In this document: in pieces, positions 45,122-54,100 of the stretch
Position numbering within the stretch: position 1 is the stretch's first letter
How the letters are laid out: each line of letters begins with the position of its first letter
Assembly: GCF_004362015.1 (NCBI RefSeq)
Contig: NZ_SNWW01000006.1
Location: 1-64,000 of the forward strand
DNA length: 64,000 bases
Direction: 5' to 3'
Origin: Flavobacterium chryseum
Lineage (GTDB): Bacteria; Bacteroidota; Bacteroidia; Flavobacteriales; Flavobacteriaceae
Translations under genes and position numbers: made by a program
The notes under the pieces: model-generated
The model's database searches: none
What the model saw: the letters and a program-made list of their open reading frames with translations, nothing else
What the model was told of the DNA's origin: nothing

Positions 45122-45129
45122 CAAAAATA
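45122..45129 (-). promoter_or_regulatory. -7 box for the DinB gene
   Basis: TATTTTTG on the minus strand, an exact TAnnTTTG box about 38 nt before the start codon. Confidence 0.55.
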
Positions 45130-45169
45130 ATTTCAATAACGCCGTAAACAATTGATATAAAATAAAAAA

Positions 45170-45191
45170 GCACTTGATATATATCAAGTGC
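45170..45191 (-). terminator. Perfect palindrome: Crp/Fnr terminator and Fnr-like site
   Basis: Self-complementary over all 22 nt, with a T-rich tract on the minus strand after the crp-like gene, so it works as its terminator. Its centre TTGATATATATCAA also has the exact TTGAT-N4-ATCAA form of Fnr-class sites and sits about 63 nt upstream of the predicted dinB start site. Confidence 0.6.
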
Positions 45192-45216
45192 CTGAAGGTT
45201 GGAATTTATTTCCGTA

Positions 45217-45795
45217 TTATTTTTTCGAACTCTGTTTTCTTATTCTGCTCAGCGTTTCAGGTGTCATTCCTAAATAGGAAGCAATCATGTGCTGTGGAAC
45301 CCGTAACGCAATCTGTGGCTGTTTCTCGATAAATCGAACATACTTTTCTTCTGCATTAAGACTGATACTGTTATTGATACGATCCTGGCTTGCCACAAAA
45401 CTTCTCTCGATTATTAAATTAACGAGATCCTGAAATTGAGGTATGTTTTTCATCAGTCCGGCAAAATTTTCCTTACTGATTAATAACACAGTACTATCTT
45501 CTATGGCATCTATATTAAAGCGGGATGGTGTACCATTTAGAAGACTTTCCCTGTCACCTATCCAATAATTTTCAATAGCAAAATTCAGAACATGTTCCAT
45601 TGATCTGTCGTCTATACTATAAGTCCTCAAACATCCTTTGGTTATGAATGCGTTATAACGCCAAATATCTCCTTCTTGCAATAGATACTGATTTCTTCTA
45701 AGTTTTCGTACCACGCAAACCTCTTCGATCATTTTTAGTTCCTGATCTCTGAGTTCTATTTTACTTTGCAAGTATTGAGCAAATATCTCAAACAT
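45217..45795 (-). CDS. Crp/Fnr-family transcriptional regulator
   Basis: 192 residues. Cyclic-nucleotide-binding-like beta barrel (about 20-120; RNQYLLQEGDIWRYNAFITKGCLR) and a C-terminal HTH (QHMIASYLGMTPETLSRIRKQ). The four N-terminal cysteines of Fe-S Fnr proteins are absent. This short type is common in Bacteroidota with mostly unknown ligands. Possible targets in this window are the three Fnr-like palindromes (usp, VOC and dinB). Single gene. Confidence 0.88.
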   Translation of the reverse strand: MFEIFAQYLQSKIELRDQELKMIEEVCVVRKLRRNQYLLQEGDIWRYNAFITKGCLRTYSIDDRSMEHVLNFAIENYWIGDRESLLNGTPSRFNIDAIEDSTVLLISKENFAGLMKNIPQFQDLVNLIIERSFVASQDRINNSISLNAEEKYVRFIEKQPQIALRVPQHMIASYLGMTPETLSRIRKQSSKK

Positions 45796-45973
45796 ATAAT
45801 CTTAATTAAAATACAGGTTAATTACAGCGTAAAGATAAAACAATTACCAAATGGATTTACTGATAAAAATAGGGTCAAAATTTGAATTACTTCTAAAATG
45901 AATCTTAGTTTTTAAGTAATATATCACCAAAAATCTTTCTTCTCATCAGTAAATACTGAATCATTCACCAATC

Positions 45974-46756
45974 TTATTTCTTTGTATTTGATGCTTTTAC
46001 AATTAAATCTGCTACTTCTGCAGCATGCGATATATAAACCACATGGCTCGATTTAATCTCAATTACTGTTGCATTTGCACGCTTATACATTTTGCGTTGC
46101 AGGTCAGGATGAATATTTTTATCCTCAAGTGTTACAATAGCAAAACTTGGTTTATTTTTCCATGCTGCATTTGAAAGTTTTGTTCCAAATGAAGCTGCAA
46201 GGATCGGAACCTGTGAAGCTTCCATAAAATCACTTTCTTTTTGGCTGATATCTGCTGCAAAACCTACATGGTATTTAGCTTTACTATAAAACAAATAGCC
46301 ATATTGATCCGGGCCTGTAATTCCATTTTCAGGAGTTGCAGGATAAGTCGAAGCCCATTGCGCTACTGTCTCTCCCGCGTCTGGAACAAAAGCTGCGATA
46401 AAAACCAAACTCGCTACTTTAGGATCTGTTCCTGTCTCAGCTATTACAGCTCCTGCCCAGGAATGTCCGACTAATACTGTTGGCCCTTCTAATTTGTCTA
46501 AAACTCTTTTTACCGCTGCAACATCGTCAGCAAGTCCTGTTAACGGAAGCTGTACTACGCGCACATTATAACCTTTATCGGTCAGTATTTCATAAACCTT
46601 TTTGTAACCTGATCCATCCGCAAAAGCGCCATGTACCAAAACAACATTTTTACTAATCTGTTCCTGTGCAACTGTAGTTTGAGCAATAGCGGAACTTAAA
46701 GCCAAGACTGCAACCACAGCTAAGCTTTTTAACGATTTAAATTTAAACATTTTCAT
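45974..46756 (-). CDS. Secreted alpha/beta hydrolase (salicylate-esterase-like)
   Basis: 260 residues. Signal peptide 1-30 (ending TTVAQ), then the compact MES/SABP2-like hydrolase: VVLVHGAFADGSGY, nucleophile Ser in VGHSWAG and His in SSHVVYISH. Exported. Its promoter carries the second copy (C) of the tandem 21-bp site, so it belongs to the same predicted regulon as the 42.5-kb operon. Confidence 0.85.
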   Translation of the reverse strand: MKMFKFKSLKSLAVVAVLALSSAIAQTTVAQEQISKNVVLVHGAFADGSGYKKVYEILTDKGYNVRVVQLPLTGLADDVAAVKRVLDKLEGPTVLVGHSWAGAVIAETGTDPKVASLVFIAAFVPDAGETVAQWASTYPATPENGITGPDQYGYLFYSKAKYHVGFAADISQKESDFMEASQVPILAASFGTKLSNAAWKNKPSFAIVTLEDKNIHPDLQRKMYKRANATVIEIKSSHVVYISHAAEVADLIVKASNTKK

Positions 46757-46779
46757 ATCTTCATTTTTTAAATTCTAAT

Positions 46780-46862
46780 TGTCATTTTTGACGATACAAA
46801 GTTGCAAATCATACACAATTAAATGTTTGGCATATATTCCTGATATGTTAACTATTTTTCCT
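46780..46862 (-). promoter_or_regulatory. Tandem 21-bp AraC-type site and promoter (copy C)
   Basis: Minus strand: AGGAAAAATAGTTAAC from 46862, a second AGGAA 21 nt later at 46841, then GCAACTTTG 36 nt further (-7 box 46797-46804), then a TCGTCAA/TGACA motif in the early transcribed region. It shares 28 of 38 positions with copy B and 29 of 38 with copy E. Confidence 0.65.
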
Positions 46863-46920
46863 AATCTTCTTATTTATAGAAACAGACAACGATTTATGGT
46901 ACTTAACTATCCTAAATAAA

Positions 46921-46947
46921 AAAGCTCTTAAATAGTTTAAGAGCTTT
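46921..46947 (-). terminator. Terminator of the old yellow enzyme gene
   Basis: AAAGCTCTTAAA (46921-46932) pairs perfectly with TTTAAGAGCTTT (46936-46947), with a T-run on the minus strand. Confidence 0.85.
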
Positions 46948-46974
46948 CCTTAGTTTTTAAAAATATAATACTAC

Positions 46975-48066
46975 TTAATTTTCCTTGAAAGTCTCATAAT
47001 CAGTATAACCTTCAGCACCACCCGTATAAAGAAGATCTGTATTAGGAAGAGAAAGTGCTGCTCCTGTACGATATCTTTCTACTAAATCAGGATTGGCAAC
47101 AAACGGCAAACCAAACGCGATAAGATCAGCATTGTTTGAGCTTAAAATTGCTTCTCCCTTTTCGGAATCAAGTCCACCGCCAATCATAAGAGTACCATTA
47201 TACAATGGTCGAAAATAAGAAGCAACATCCTGAAATGCTTCTGCCGGAGTACCAACAACCGATTCCAGTCCTAAAACATGAAGATAAGCCAGATCAAATT
47301 GATTTAGCGCCTGGGCTAAATAACGGAAAGTAGGCTCAGTATCCGCATTAGGTTTTAAGGTTCCGGAACTTGTCGCAGGGCTAATTTTCAATCCTACCCT
47401 TCCCTTTCCCCAAACGCTGGTTACAGCTTCCAGAAGTTCGATTACAAAACGGCTTCTGTTTTCTGCAGAACCTCCATAAGAATCTGTTCGCTGATTGGTC
47501 TCTGAACTCAAAAATTGAGGAAAAAGATACACATGAGCTCCGTGAATTTCTACTCCGTCAAAACCGGCCTTTTTTGCATTAAGGCTTGCGGTGCGAAAAT
47601 CTTCAATTATGCCTTTGATATCTTCAACTGTCATTTCGCGTGGTACAAGAGTATCTTTAAATCCTTCAGGGGTAAATGTTTGTTCATTCGGATTAATAGC
47701 AGAAGGCCCCAGAGGCAGTTTTCCGTTCAGATGATCTGGATGACTAACGGAACCCACATGCGAAATCTGAAGAAATATTTTACCTCCTGCATCATGTACC
47801 GCATCAACAACATGACTCCAGGCTTTGGTTTGGTTATCAGTGTAAATACCGGGTACATTTATATATCCAATAGCATCCGGGCTTACCCAGCATCCTTCTG
47901 TAATAATTAAACCTGCTGATGCGCGTTGTTTATAATAAGTAGCCATTAGATCGGTGGCCAAAAGTTCAGGATTGGTGGCACGGCCTCTTGTCATTGGTGC
48001 CATTACTATTCGATTTTTTAAAGTAAGGTCTCCTAATTTGTATTCAGAAAATAATTTATTGTCCAT
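46975..48066 (-). CDS. Old yellow enzyme family alkene reductase
   Basis: 363 residues, an FMN-dependent TIM barrel. NRIVMAPMTRGRA opening, a catalytic pair in the EIHGAHVYLFPQFLSS segment (H-x2-H form), and the phosphate-binding loop LIAFGLPFVANPDLVERYRTG. Reduces activated C=C bonds (enals, quinones, nitro compounds) with NAD(P)H. Third gene of a unit with an NTF2-like gene (125 bp upstream) and an exported ABM protein. Highly confident family. Confidence 0.93.
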   Translation of the reverse strand: MDNKLFSEYKLGDLTLKNRIVMAPMTRGRATNPELLATDLMATYYKQRASAGLIITEGCWVSPDAIGYINVPGIYTDNQTKAWSHVVDAVHDAGGKIFLQISHVGSVSHPDHLNGKLPLGPSAINPNEQTFTPEGFKDTLVPREMTVEDIKGIIEDFRTASLNAKKAGFDGVEIHGAHVYLFPQFLSSETNQRTDSYGGSAENRSRFVIELLEAVTSVWGKGRVGLKISPATSSGTLKPNADTEPTFRYLAQALNQFDLAYLHVLGLESVVGTPAEAFQDVASYFRPLYNGTLMIGGGLDSEKGEAILSSNNADLIAFGLPFVANPDLVERYRTGAALSLPNTDLLYTGGAEGYTDYETFKEN

Positions 48067-48191
48067 TGTAATGTATTTTTAAGTTAAATGATAGTGATTT
48101 TTGATAGCTGCTTAAAATTTAGATCAGTTTTAAAACATGCTTTTTGTTTTACATTAGAAATTTAAACTGATTAAATAAAAAGTATAATTTA

Positions 48192-48617
48192 TTATTCGAA
48201 AGGCAGATAATTTGCCGCTTCAGGGAAGAAACTTTTGGCAACCTCGGCCATGTTCAAAGCTTCGCGAAGTAGTTTAATTTTTCCGTTATCGGCCACCAGT
48301 CTGCCCATATAAGACTGATCGTACGGAAGTCCGGTTTTTCCATTGGTACAATGAACGTCATATTCTCCAAATACCTGATCTGGCGTATCAATAAAAATTT
48401 GAACATTTTCAAATTTAAAACCAGGAAACATTATTGGAAGATTTTGCAGAAAATCTAATATGACCTCTTTTCCTTTCATTTGCCATGGCATCCCCAGACT
48501 TTTAAGATAGGGAAGTTCAATAGCAGCATCTTCTGCAAATAATTCTATTACTGTATCTGGATTGCCAATATTTTCAAGATAAGCGACAAGCAGTTCTTTA
48601 GCTGTTTTAGTACTCAT
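48192..48617 (-). CDS. NTF2-like (SnoaL-type) protein
   Basis: 141 residues with an NTF2/SnoaL cone fold: LLVAYLENIGNPDTVIELFAEDAAIELPYLKSLGMPWQMKGKEVILDFLQ is typical. Could be an isomerase, a hydrolase or a stress-linked binding protein. Cytosolic. Lies between the exported ABM gene and the alkene reductase, all leftward. Confidence 0.82.
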   Translation of the reverse strand: MSTKTAKELLVAYLENIGNPDTVIELFAEDAAIELPYLKSLGMPWQMKGKEVILDFLQNLPIMFPGFKFENVQIFIDTPDQVFGEYDVHCTNGKTGLPYDQSYMGRLVADNGKIKLLREALNMAEVAKSFFPEAANYLPFE

Positions 48618-48693
48618 TTTTGTCTAATTTAAAAGGTTCAATTTTGAATTTGCATTTTGCGATTACGGTAAACTGTGAAAAAATTTCCGCTAA

Positions 48694-49116
48694 TTATTTT
48701 TTAGTCCAGTGTCCAAAAGAAGTGTAAGCCTCTGGAGAACGCTCCACATTCATTTGCTTTAAAACTTTCTCAAATTCGACAGCATATGTTTTTTTCATTT
48801 GGACATTGATAAAATGAGATACAGTATCGTTCCATGTCTCATACACCAGAAATTCCTCGGGTTTGCCTATAGCCTGGTGCAAATCTGCGGCTACAAAATT
48901 CTGTTCATGGCTAATGGTGTCGAAAAGTTGAATTAAAACATTTTTAAATGCTTCGGCATTTTCCGGACTTGTTTTAAATTTTATGCACAACACAAGCGGT
49001 GTGCTCTTTGTATCTTGAATCAGTGTTGATTGTTGTGCACGCACGCTAATTTGCGTTGTGAAAATTAGTATAGCTGTTAAAGCCCATTTTTTAATTGTGT
49101 CAGAGTATGTCTTCAT
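48694..49116 (-). CDS. Exported quinol-monooxygenase-like ABM protein
   Basis: 140 residues. Signal peptide 1-27 (ending SVRAQ), then one ABM domain with LVLCIKFKTSPENAEAFKNVLIQLFDTISHEQNF and EFLVYETWNDTVSHFINVQ, as in YgiN/quinol monooxygenases. The exported form is unusual for the family. First gene of the unit; a TAATTTTG -7 box lies at 49140-49147 (minus strand). Confidence 0.82.
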   Translation of the reverse strand: MKTYSDTIKKWALTAILIFTTQISVRAQQSTLIQDTKSTPLVLCIKFKTSPENAEAFKNVLIQLFDTISHEQNFVAADLHQAIGKPEEFLVYETWNDTVSHFINVQMKKTYAVEFEKVLKQMNVERSPEAYTSFGHWTKK

Positions 49117-49231
49117 TTATTTAAGGATTAATTGAAGTACAAAATTAGGGAGCACTATTGAGGTGGATATTGACATATAATAAGAAATCAATTGACAAAT
49201 CTCAAGCAGTTTTATCCACTTTTAATTGCAT
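49117..49231. other. Leader/promoter of the exported ABM gene
   Basis: Minus-strand -7 box TAATTTTG at 49140-49147. Two TTGACA strings 22 bp apart (49170, 49192) lie upstream of it. Nothing else was recognised. Confidence 0.4.
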
Positions 49232-49297
49232 GGGAAGAATAGTTAACGATTCAGGAAAAGATGCTAAGCTTAAATGTAAAGGCATGTCGCAATTTTA
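49232..49297 (+). promoter_or_regulatory. Tandem 21-bp AraC-type site and promoter (copy E)
   Basis: Plus strand: GGGAAGAATAGTTAAC from 49232, AGGAA 21 nt later at 49253, then GCAATTTTA 36 nt further at 49289 (-7-like CAATTTTA). The spacing is the same as copies B and C, but the last -7 base is A, not G. A second, exact box TAATTTTG at 49437-49444 gives a shorter leader for the ALDH gene. Confidence 0.6.
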
Positions 49298-49468
49298 CAT
49301 TTAATAGTAACCGACTGTAAAAAGATATTCAGTTTCTAAAACCAATTCGTTTAATAATAACCAGGATCAAATCGTAGTGAGCTTTAGGGACAACAAATTT
49401 GGACTTCTGAGTCAAGTCGCTCCTTCATTTTCACTCTAATTTTGCATTGTTAAATTAAATCATACAAG

Positions 49469-50884
49469 ATGAAAATAATAGATAAAATTTACGTTGACGG
49501 TCAATTTACAGCACCGCACGGCACAGCAACACAGGATCTTTACAATCCTGCAACAGCAGAGAAAATTGGTATTGTACATTTAGGCGATCAAGTTGACACT
49601 AATAAGGCAATCGAAGCCGCAAAAAAAGCTTTTCTAACTTTTTCAAAATCAACCCTGAAAGAGCGTGGCGAAATCCTGCAGCGCCTGCACGATGCTATCC
49701 TTGCCAATGAAGAAGCCCTTAATAATGCGGCAGTGGAAGAATACGGATCTCCAATTTCAGCAACCAAAGGAAGAACACGATATGCCGCACAAATATTTCT
49801 CGATACCAAAGCTGCGATGGAAAGTTTCGAATTTGAAAAACAGCTGGAGTACGCAACTATTGTAAACGAGCCTTTGGGTGTAATAGCCGCAATTACACCC
49901 TGGAATGCTGATTATACGCACATTTGTGGCAAACTTGCCCCGGCAATTGCAGCGGGTTGTACGATTGTTATTAAGCCCAGTGAATTAAGTGCCATTCAAA
50001 CGCAGATCCTTACGGAGTGTTTTGATCAGGCTGGTGTTCCTAATGGAGTTATCAATATTGTAAACGGAACGGGTCCTGTTGTTGGAGCGGTACTTACTGC
50101 TCACCCTGATATTGCAGTAGTAACCTTTACCGGATCTACTCAAATTGGTAGATTAATTGGCAGCAAAGCAGCAGAAACTATGAAACGGGTTACACTTGAA
50201 CTGGGAGGAAAATCACCAAACATTATTTTGGAAGATGCTGATCTTCAAAAAGCTATTCCTTTGGCATTGGCAATAGGCTTCAGCAATAGCGGTCAAGCCT
50301 GCCATGCGGGAACAAGGATAATTGTTCCGGAAAGCAAATTGGAAGAAATCAAAAGTCTCATTGTAGAAAGTGTGAAAAACATCAAGATTGGTGATTTATG
50401 GAACGCGGAATCTTTCATTGGTCCGATGGTAAGTCAAAAACAGTATGACACTGTTCAACGCTACATTCAGTCCGGCTGGGATCAGGGTGCCGAAATCCTT
50501 GTAGGAGGACTTGGTCATCCCGAAGGTCTTGGAGGATTTTATGCTAAGCCCACAGTTTTTGTGAATGTAGAGCCCAATATGACCATTGCAAAAGAAGAAA
50601 TTTTTGGTCCGGTTCTTTGTGTTATAACCTATAAAACAGAAGAGGAAGCCATAAATATAGCCAACGATACAATTTATGGTCTTTCAGCCTATATCAGTTC
50701 AGGTAATGAAGAAAAAGCGAAACAGATCGCACGCCAAATTATATCTGGACGAGTACTAATAAATACGGCCGTAAATAGAGAATCTAAATCTCCGTTTGGA
50801 GGATTTAAACAGTCTGGTATAGGCAGAACTTCATGGGCATACGGTATTGAAGAATATGTAGAACCAAAAGTGATTGCATTGTAG
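49469..50884 (+). CDS. Aldehyde dehydrogenase family protein
   Basis: 471 residues, full-length NAD(P)+-dependent ALDH. Catalytic Glu in LELGGKSPN, Cys in SNSGQACHAGTR, and the cofactor-binding FTGSTQIG. Oxidises an aldehyde to its acid; substrate unknown. An AraC gene follows (51017), after a hairpin. Promoter copy E places it in the same predicted regulon as the 42.5-kb operon and the 46.7-kb hydrolase. Confidence 0.93.
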   Translation: MKIIDKIYVDGQFTAPHGTATQDLYNPATAEKIGIVHLGDQVDTNKAIEAAKKAFLTFSKSTLKERGEILQRLHDAILANEEALNNAAVEEYGSPISATKGRTRYAAQIFLDTKAAMESFEFEKQLEYATIVNEPLGVIAAITPWNADYTHICGKLAPAIAAGCTIVIKPSELSAIQTQILTECFDQAGVPNGVINIVNGTGPVVGAVLTAHPDIAVVTFTGSTQIGRLIGSKAAETMKRVTLELGGKSPNIILEDADLQKAIPLALAIGFSNSGQACHAGTRIIVPESKLEEIKSLIVESVKNIKIGDLWNAESFIGPMVSQKQYDTVQRYIQSGWDQGAEILVGGLGHPEGLGGFYAKPTVFVNVEPNMTIAKEEIFGPVLCVITYKTEEEAINIANDTIYGLSAYISSGNEEKAKQIARQIISGRVLINTAVNRESKSPFGGFKQSGIGRTSWAYGIEEYVEPKVIAL

Positions 50885-50950
50885 TAAACAATTCGGTTCT
50901 ACTATTGCATCAACTGAATAATGATCGATGATAGAACGAGCTTAACTTAA

Positions 50951-50988
50951 TAAGCAGAATTGAAGTCTTAAAATTTCAATTCTGCTTA
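50951..50988 (+). terminator. Terminator after the ALDH gene
   Basis: TAAGCAGAATTGAA (50951-50964) pairs perfectly with TTCAATTCTGCTTA (50975-50988). The T-run is weak, so termination may be partial. Confidence 0.65.
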
Positions 50989-51016
50989 CATTTATAGTAC
51001 AAAATAATTTTATAAA

Positions 51017-51823
51017 ATGATAAGTCCCAACATTCTGTATTCCTGTTACGTAACACGAAATTTATCAAACGAGCAGTTTATTCCGGAACATATTTTTCTG
51101 TATCAGTTTTCAGGATCGCTGGTAATTAATGATGCTGAAAAAGAATATTCAGTGCAGACAGGCGAATTCTGTCTGGCAAGAAGAAACCGTCTCGCTAAGT
51201 ATATTAAAATTCCACCACAAAACGGAGAATATAAAACTATATCAGTTCGTCTTGACCAGAATTTTTTAAAAGATTTTAGTAAAGAATACGGATTTACAGC
51301 CAATATGCCAGCTACCAATGATGCCGTTATAAACATACAGCCGCAGCCACTTTTACTGAACTATATTCAGTCGCTCTCGCCTTACTTCGATCTTACTACA
51401 GATGGTAAAAATGAACAAATGCTGCTTATAAAAACTAAAGAGGCTGTACTATTGTTATTAAAAACAAATCCTGAACTCAAAAATGTATTGTTTGATTTTA
51501 GCGAACCCGGAAAAATAGATCTGGAAGCTTTTATGAACCGTAATTTTCAATTTAATATCTCAATGGAACGATTCGGATATATGAGCGGCAGAAGTTTAAC
51601 GACTTTCAAACGTGATTTTAAAAAGATCTTTAAAATGGCTCCGGGAAAATGGCTCCTGCAAAAAAGGCTGCAGCAGGCTTACTATCTAATAACTAAAAAG
51701 GGCCAAAAACCATCTGAGGTTTATCTTGAAGTAGGATTTGAAGATATCTCTCATTTTTCACGTTCATTCAGTAAGGAATTTGGGGTTGCTCCTTCAAAGG
51801 TAATTTCAAAACTTCATTCTTAA
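51017..51823 (+). CDS. AraC-family transcriptional regulator (268 aa)
   Basis: N-terminal cupin-type sensor (about 15-115; HIFLYQFSGSLVINDAEKEYSVQTGEFCLARRNRLAKY) and a C-terminal AraC HTH (about 170-265) with ISMERFGYMSGRSLTTFKRDFKKIFKMAPGKWL and SEVYLEVGFEDISHFSRSFSKEFG. A widely distributed Bacteroidota type. It follows the ALDH gene by 132 bp and is a second candidate for control of that gene. Confidence 0.88.
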   Translation: MISPNILYSCYVTRNLSNEQFIPEHIFLYQFSGSLVINDAEKEYSVQTGEFCLARRNRLAKYIKIPPQNGEYKTISVRLDQNFLKDFSKEYGFTANMPATNDAVINIQPQPLLLNYIQSLSPYFDLTTDGKNEQMLLIKTKEAVLLLLKTNPELKNVLFDFSEPGKIDLEAFMNRNFQFNISMERFGYMSGRSLTTFKRDFKKIFKMAPGKWLLQKRLQQAYYLITKKGQKPSEVYLEVGFEDISHFSRSFSKEFGVAPSKVISKLHS

Positions 51824-51945
51824 TTCTACAGTAATTTTTAAAGTAATTAATATAAAATTCCTGTCTCTGATTCAAACCATAGATAATTGCTGTAACCAGA
51901 TTTTTTTTTTATCGTCTTAGATATATAACTAAATATAAAGACTAA

Positions 51946-53019
51946 ATGAAAAAACCGTATTATTTTGCCGTATTATTTTTGTTGGGAATTTCAATTTATA
52001 GCCAAAATAAAATTTTGATTAGTTCAGAACCATCTTCCATTTTAATTGAACAAAGCGACACTAAGCAGATTCTTAATTTTGATTTTTTAATTTCAAATCA
52101 ATCTACTGATACACTGACTTTACAACGTATTAAAGTTTTGGTTTTTGACAGTCAAAATCATTTGATTCACACCAGATTTCTTGATAATAATGGAACTGCT
52201 CCCAGTATTTTATTAGTACCAAATCGTCACTGGAACGGTGAGGAAAGTAATTTAATTTTTAATCCATTTTCAGAATATGATAATTCATTTGCTTTGGCAA
52301 AATTAGAATTCGAATGGACATTTAATAATTCTAAAGAGAAAGAAACAGTTGTAAAAACTACTATTTTACCTAAAAGATATCAACAAGAAATAAATTACAA
52401 ATTACCCTTAAAAGGTCGCGTACTTGTATATGATGGACATGATTACAACTCACACCATCGAAGATTCGACTATAATTTTGAGCCTATTAAATTGTTGGAT
52501 TTAAAATCAAATTTCATGCGTTATGCCTATGATTTTGTAATACTTGACGCTAACAACAATCAATTTAAAAACAAAGGGGAAAGCAATTCTGATTATTTTG
52601 GTTTTGGAAATTCAGTTTATGCAGTTGCTGATGGAAAAGTACTTTATGCGAAAGGCGATCACAAAGACGATAAAAATTTTGATGTCCCGAAGCTTAAAGA
52701 AAATCCTTTGGAATTATATGGAAATTGCATTGCAATTGAGCATAAAGATGGTTCAGTAAGTATGTATGGCCATTTAAAAGAAAATAGTTTAAAGTTTAAA
52801 AAGGGAGATTTGGTAAAATCCGGGGAGGAAATTGGACAAATTGGTGTTTCGGGCAGCTCGTTTTTTCCACACCTTCATTTTGAGATTAGAACTGATATAA
52901 CTAATGCTGCTGAAGGTCTTCCTTCCTATTTTTCGAATATTAATCTAGTAACCGGAAAAACATCTCATACAATAAAATCCGGCTTGGCTGAGACAGGAAA
53001 TATTATTGAAACCAAGTAA
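51946..53019 (+). CDS. M23-family metallopeptidase, exported
   Basis: 357 residues. Signal peptide (1-20, ending IYSQ), an immunoglobulin-like N-terminal half (about 25-140), then a LytM/M23 peptidase domain. The zinc motif region is SHHRRFD with RYAYDF, then VYAVADGKVLYA, and the second motif HLHFEI with VSMYGH before it. Cleaves peptidoglycan cross-links or surface peptides in the periplasm. Not obviously related to neighbouring redox genes. Confidence 0.88.
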   Translation: MKKPYYFAVLFLLGISIYSQNKILISSEPSSILIEQSDTKQILNFDFLISNQSTDTLTLQRIKVLVFDSQNHLIHTRFLDNNGTAPSILLVPNRHWNGEESNLIFNPFSEYDNSFALAKLEFEWTFNNSKEKETVVKTTILPKRYQQEINYKLPLKGRVLVYDGHDYNSHHRRFDYNFEPIKLLDLKSNFMRYAYDFVILDANNNQFKNKGESNSDYFGFGNSVYAVADGKVLYAKGDHKDDKNFDVPKLKENPLELYGNCIAIEHKDGSVSMYGHLKENSLKFKKGDLVKSGEEIGQIGVSGSSFFPHLHFEIRTDITNAAEGLPSYFSNINLVTGKTSHTIKSGLAETGNIIETK

Positions 53020-53111
53020 TGTCAGACAATAGATTAGCCAAAGAAATGTGAGAGTAGGTTCTGAACAATATTGGTCAGCTAATAAAATGCAAATCTTTTT
53101 TTCAACTGACT

Positions 53112-54029
53112 TTAATTGAAAGATTGTCTAAACTCTGATGGAGACATATTAGTCTTTGATTTAAATAATTTATTAAACGATGAAGGGTGTTCAAAACCTA
53201 ACTCATAAGCAATTTCACTAATTGTTAAATTAGTGGCAGATATTTTTTCTTTGGCTTTCTCAATTAATTTTTCGTGTATATGTTGCTGAGCAGACTGGCC
53301 TGTCAGACTTCGCAACATATCACTTAAATAGTTTGGTGAAATTTTTAGGTTTTCTGCAAGAAATTGAACAGTCGGAATTCCTTTTCTTCTAATCTCTTCG
53401 CTATTAAAATAAGTTTCTAAAAACGCCTCTAATTTTTGCAATAAACTATTGTTAATAGCCTTTCTTGTAATAAATTGTCTTTTGTAAAAGCGATTACTAA
53501 AGTTTAGCAATGTTTCAATTTGTGAAATAATAACATCCTGGCTAAAATCATCAATTCTATTTTGCAGTTCATTATCAATTATTTTAAAAATCGAAACGAT
53601 AGTTTCTCTTTCTTTATCTGAAAGATGTAATGCCTCATCTACCGAGTATGAAAAAAAACCATACTCCTTTATTTTTTTTGCTAATGGATATGCCATTAAA
53701 AAATCGGGGTGAAATAGCATTGTAAAACCAGAATGATCATCATTGTTTTCTCCATTTCCACTTAGCTGATTCGGCCCTTTAAAAAACATGCCTCCTTCAT
53801 CAAAATCATAATGACCTTGCCCATATTTTAACCTTCCGGTAAGATTTTTTTTGTACGATATTTTATAAAAATTATATACAAAAGACTGAGGCAGTTGACT
53901 TGAATCTAATTTATTGTCATTATTTTCGACCAAACTTATCAAAGGATGCAAAGGCTTTGGCAGCCCTAGCATGCGATGCAAATCTGTCAAAGATTCAAAT
54001 ATATAGGGAGTAGTTGCATGCTTTTTCAT
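53112..54029 (-). CDS. AraC-family transcriptional regulator (305 aa)
   Basis: N-terminal sensor with LTDLHRMLGLPKPLHPLISLVE and a central KYGQGHYDFDEGGMFFKGPNQ, then a helical linker and an AraC HTH (FLAENLKISPNYLSDMLRSLTGQSAQQHIHEK and ISEIAYELGFEHPSSFNKLFKSKTN). Paralogue of the frameshifted gene at 28553-29457, roughly 60% identical by eye in the C-terminal half. It lies 71 bp after the aldo/keto reductase gene on the same strand and probably controls that promoter. Confidence 0.9.
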   Translation of the reverse strand: MKKHATTPYIFESLTDLHRMLGLPKPLHPLISLVENNDNKLDSSQLPQSFVYNFYKISYKKNLTGRLKYGQGHYDFDEGGMFFKGPNQLSGNGENNDDHSGFTMLFHPDFLMAYPLAKKIKEYGFFSYSVDEALHLSDKERETIVSIFKIIDNELQNRIDDFSQDVIISQIETLLNFSNRFYKRQFITRKAINNSLLQKLEAFLETYFNSEEIRRKGIPTVQFLAENLKISPNYLSDMLRSLTGQSAQQHIHEKLIEKAKEKISATNLTISEIAYELGFEHPSSFNKLFKSKTNMSPSEFRQSFN

Positions 54030-54100
54030 ATTGTTAATTTAAGTATTATATTTAAAATATTGCCCCTCTTCTGTCACAAAACTGTATATTAAAAATAACT

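Noticed and set aside
49170..49197. Two TTGACA strings as an operator
   Set aside because: Spacing is 22 bp, the flanks differ and no other promoter shares it; too weak to call.
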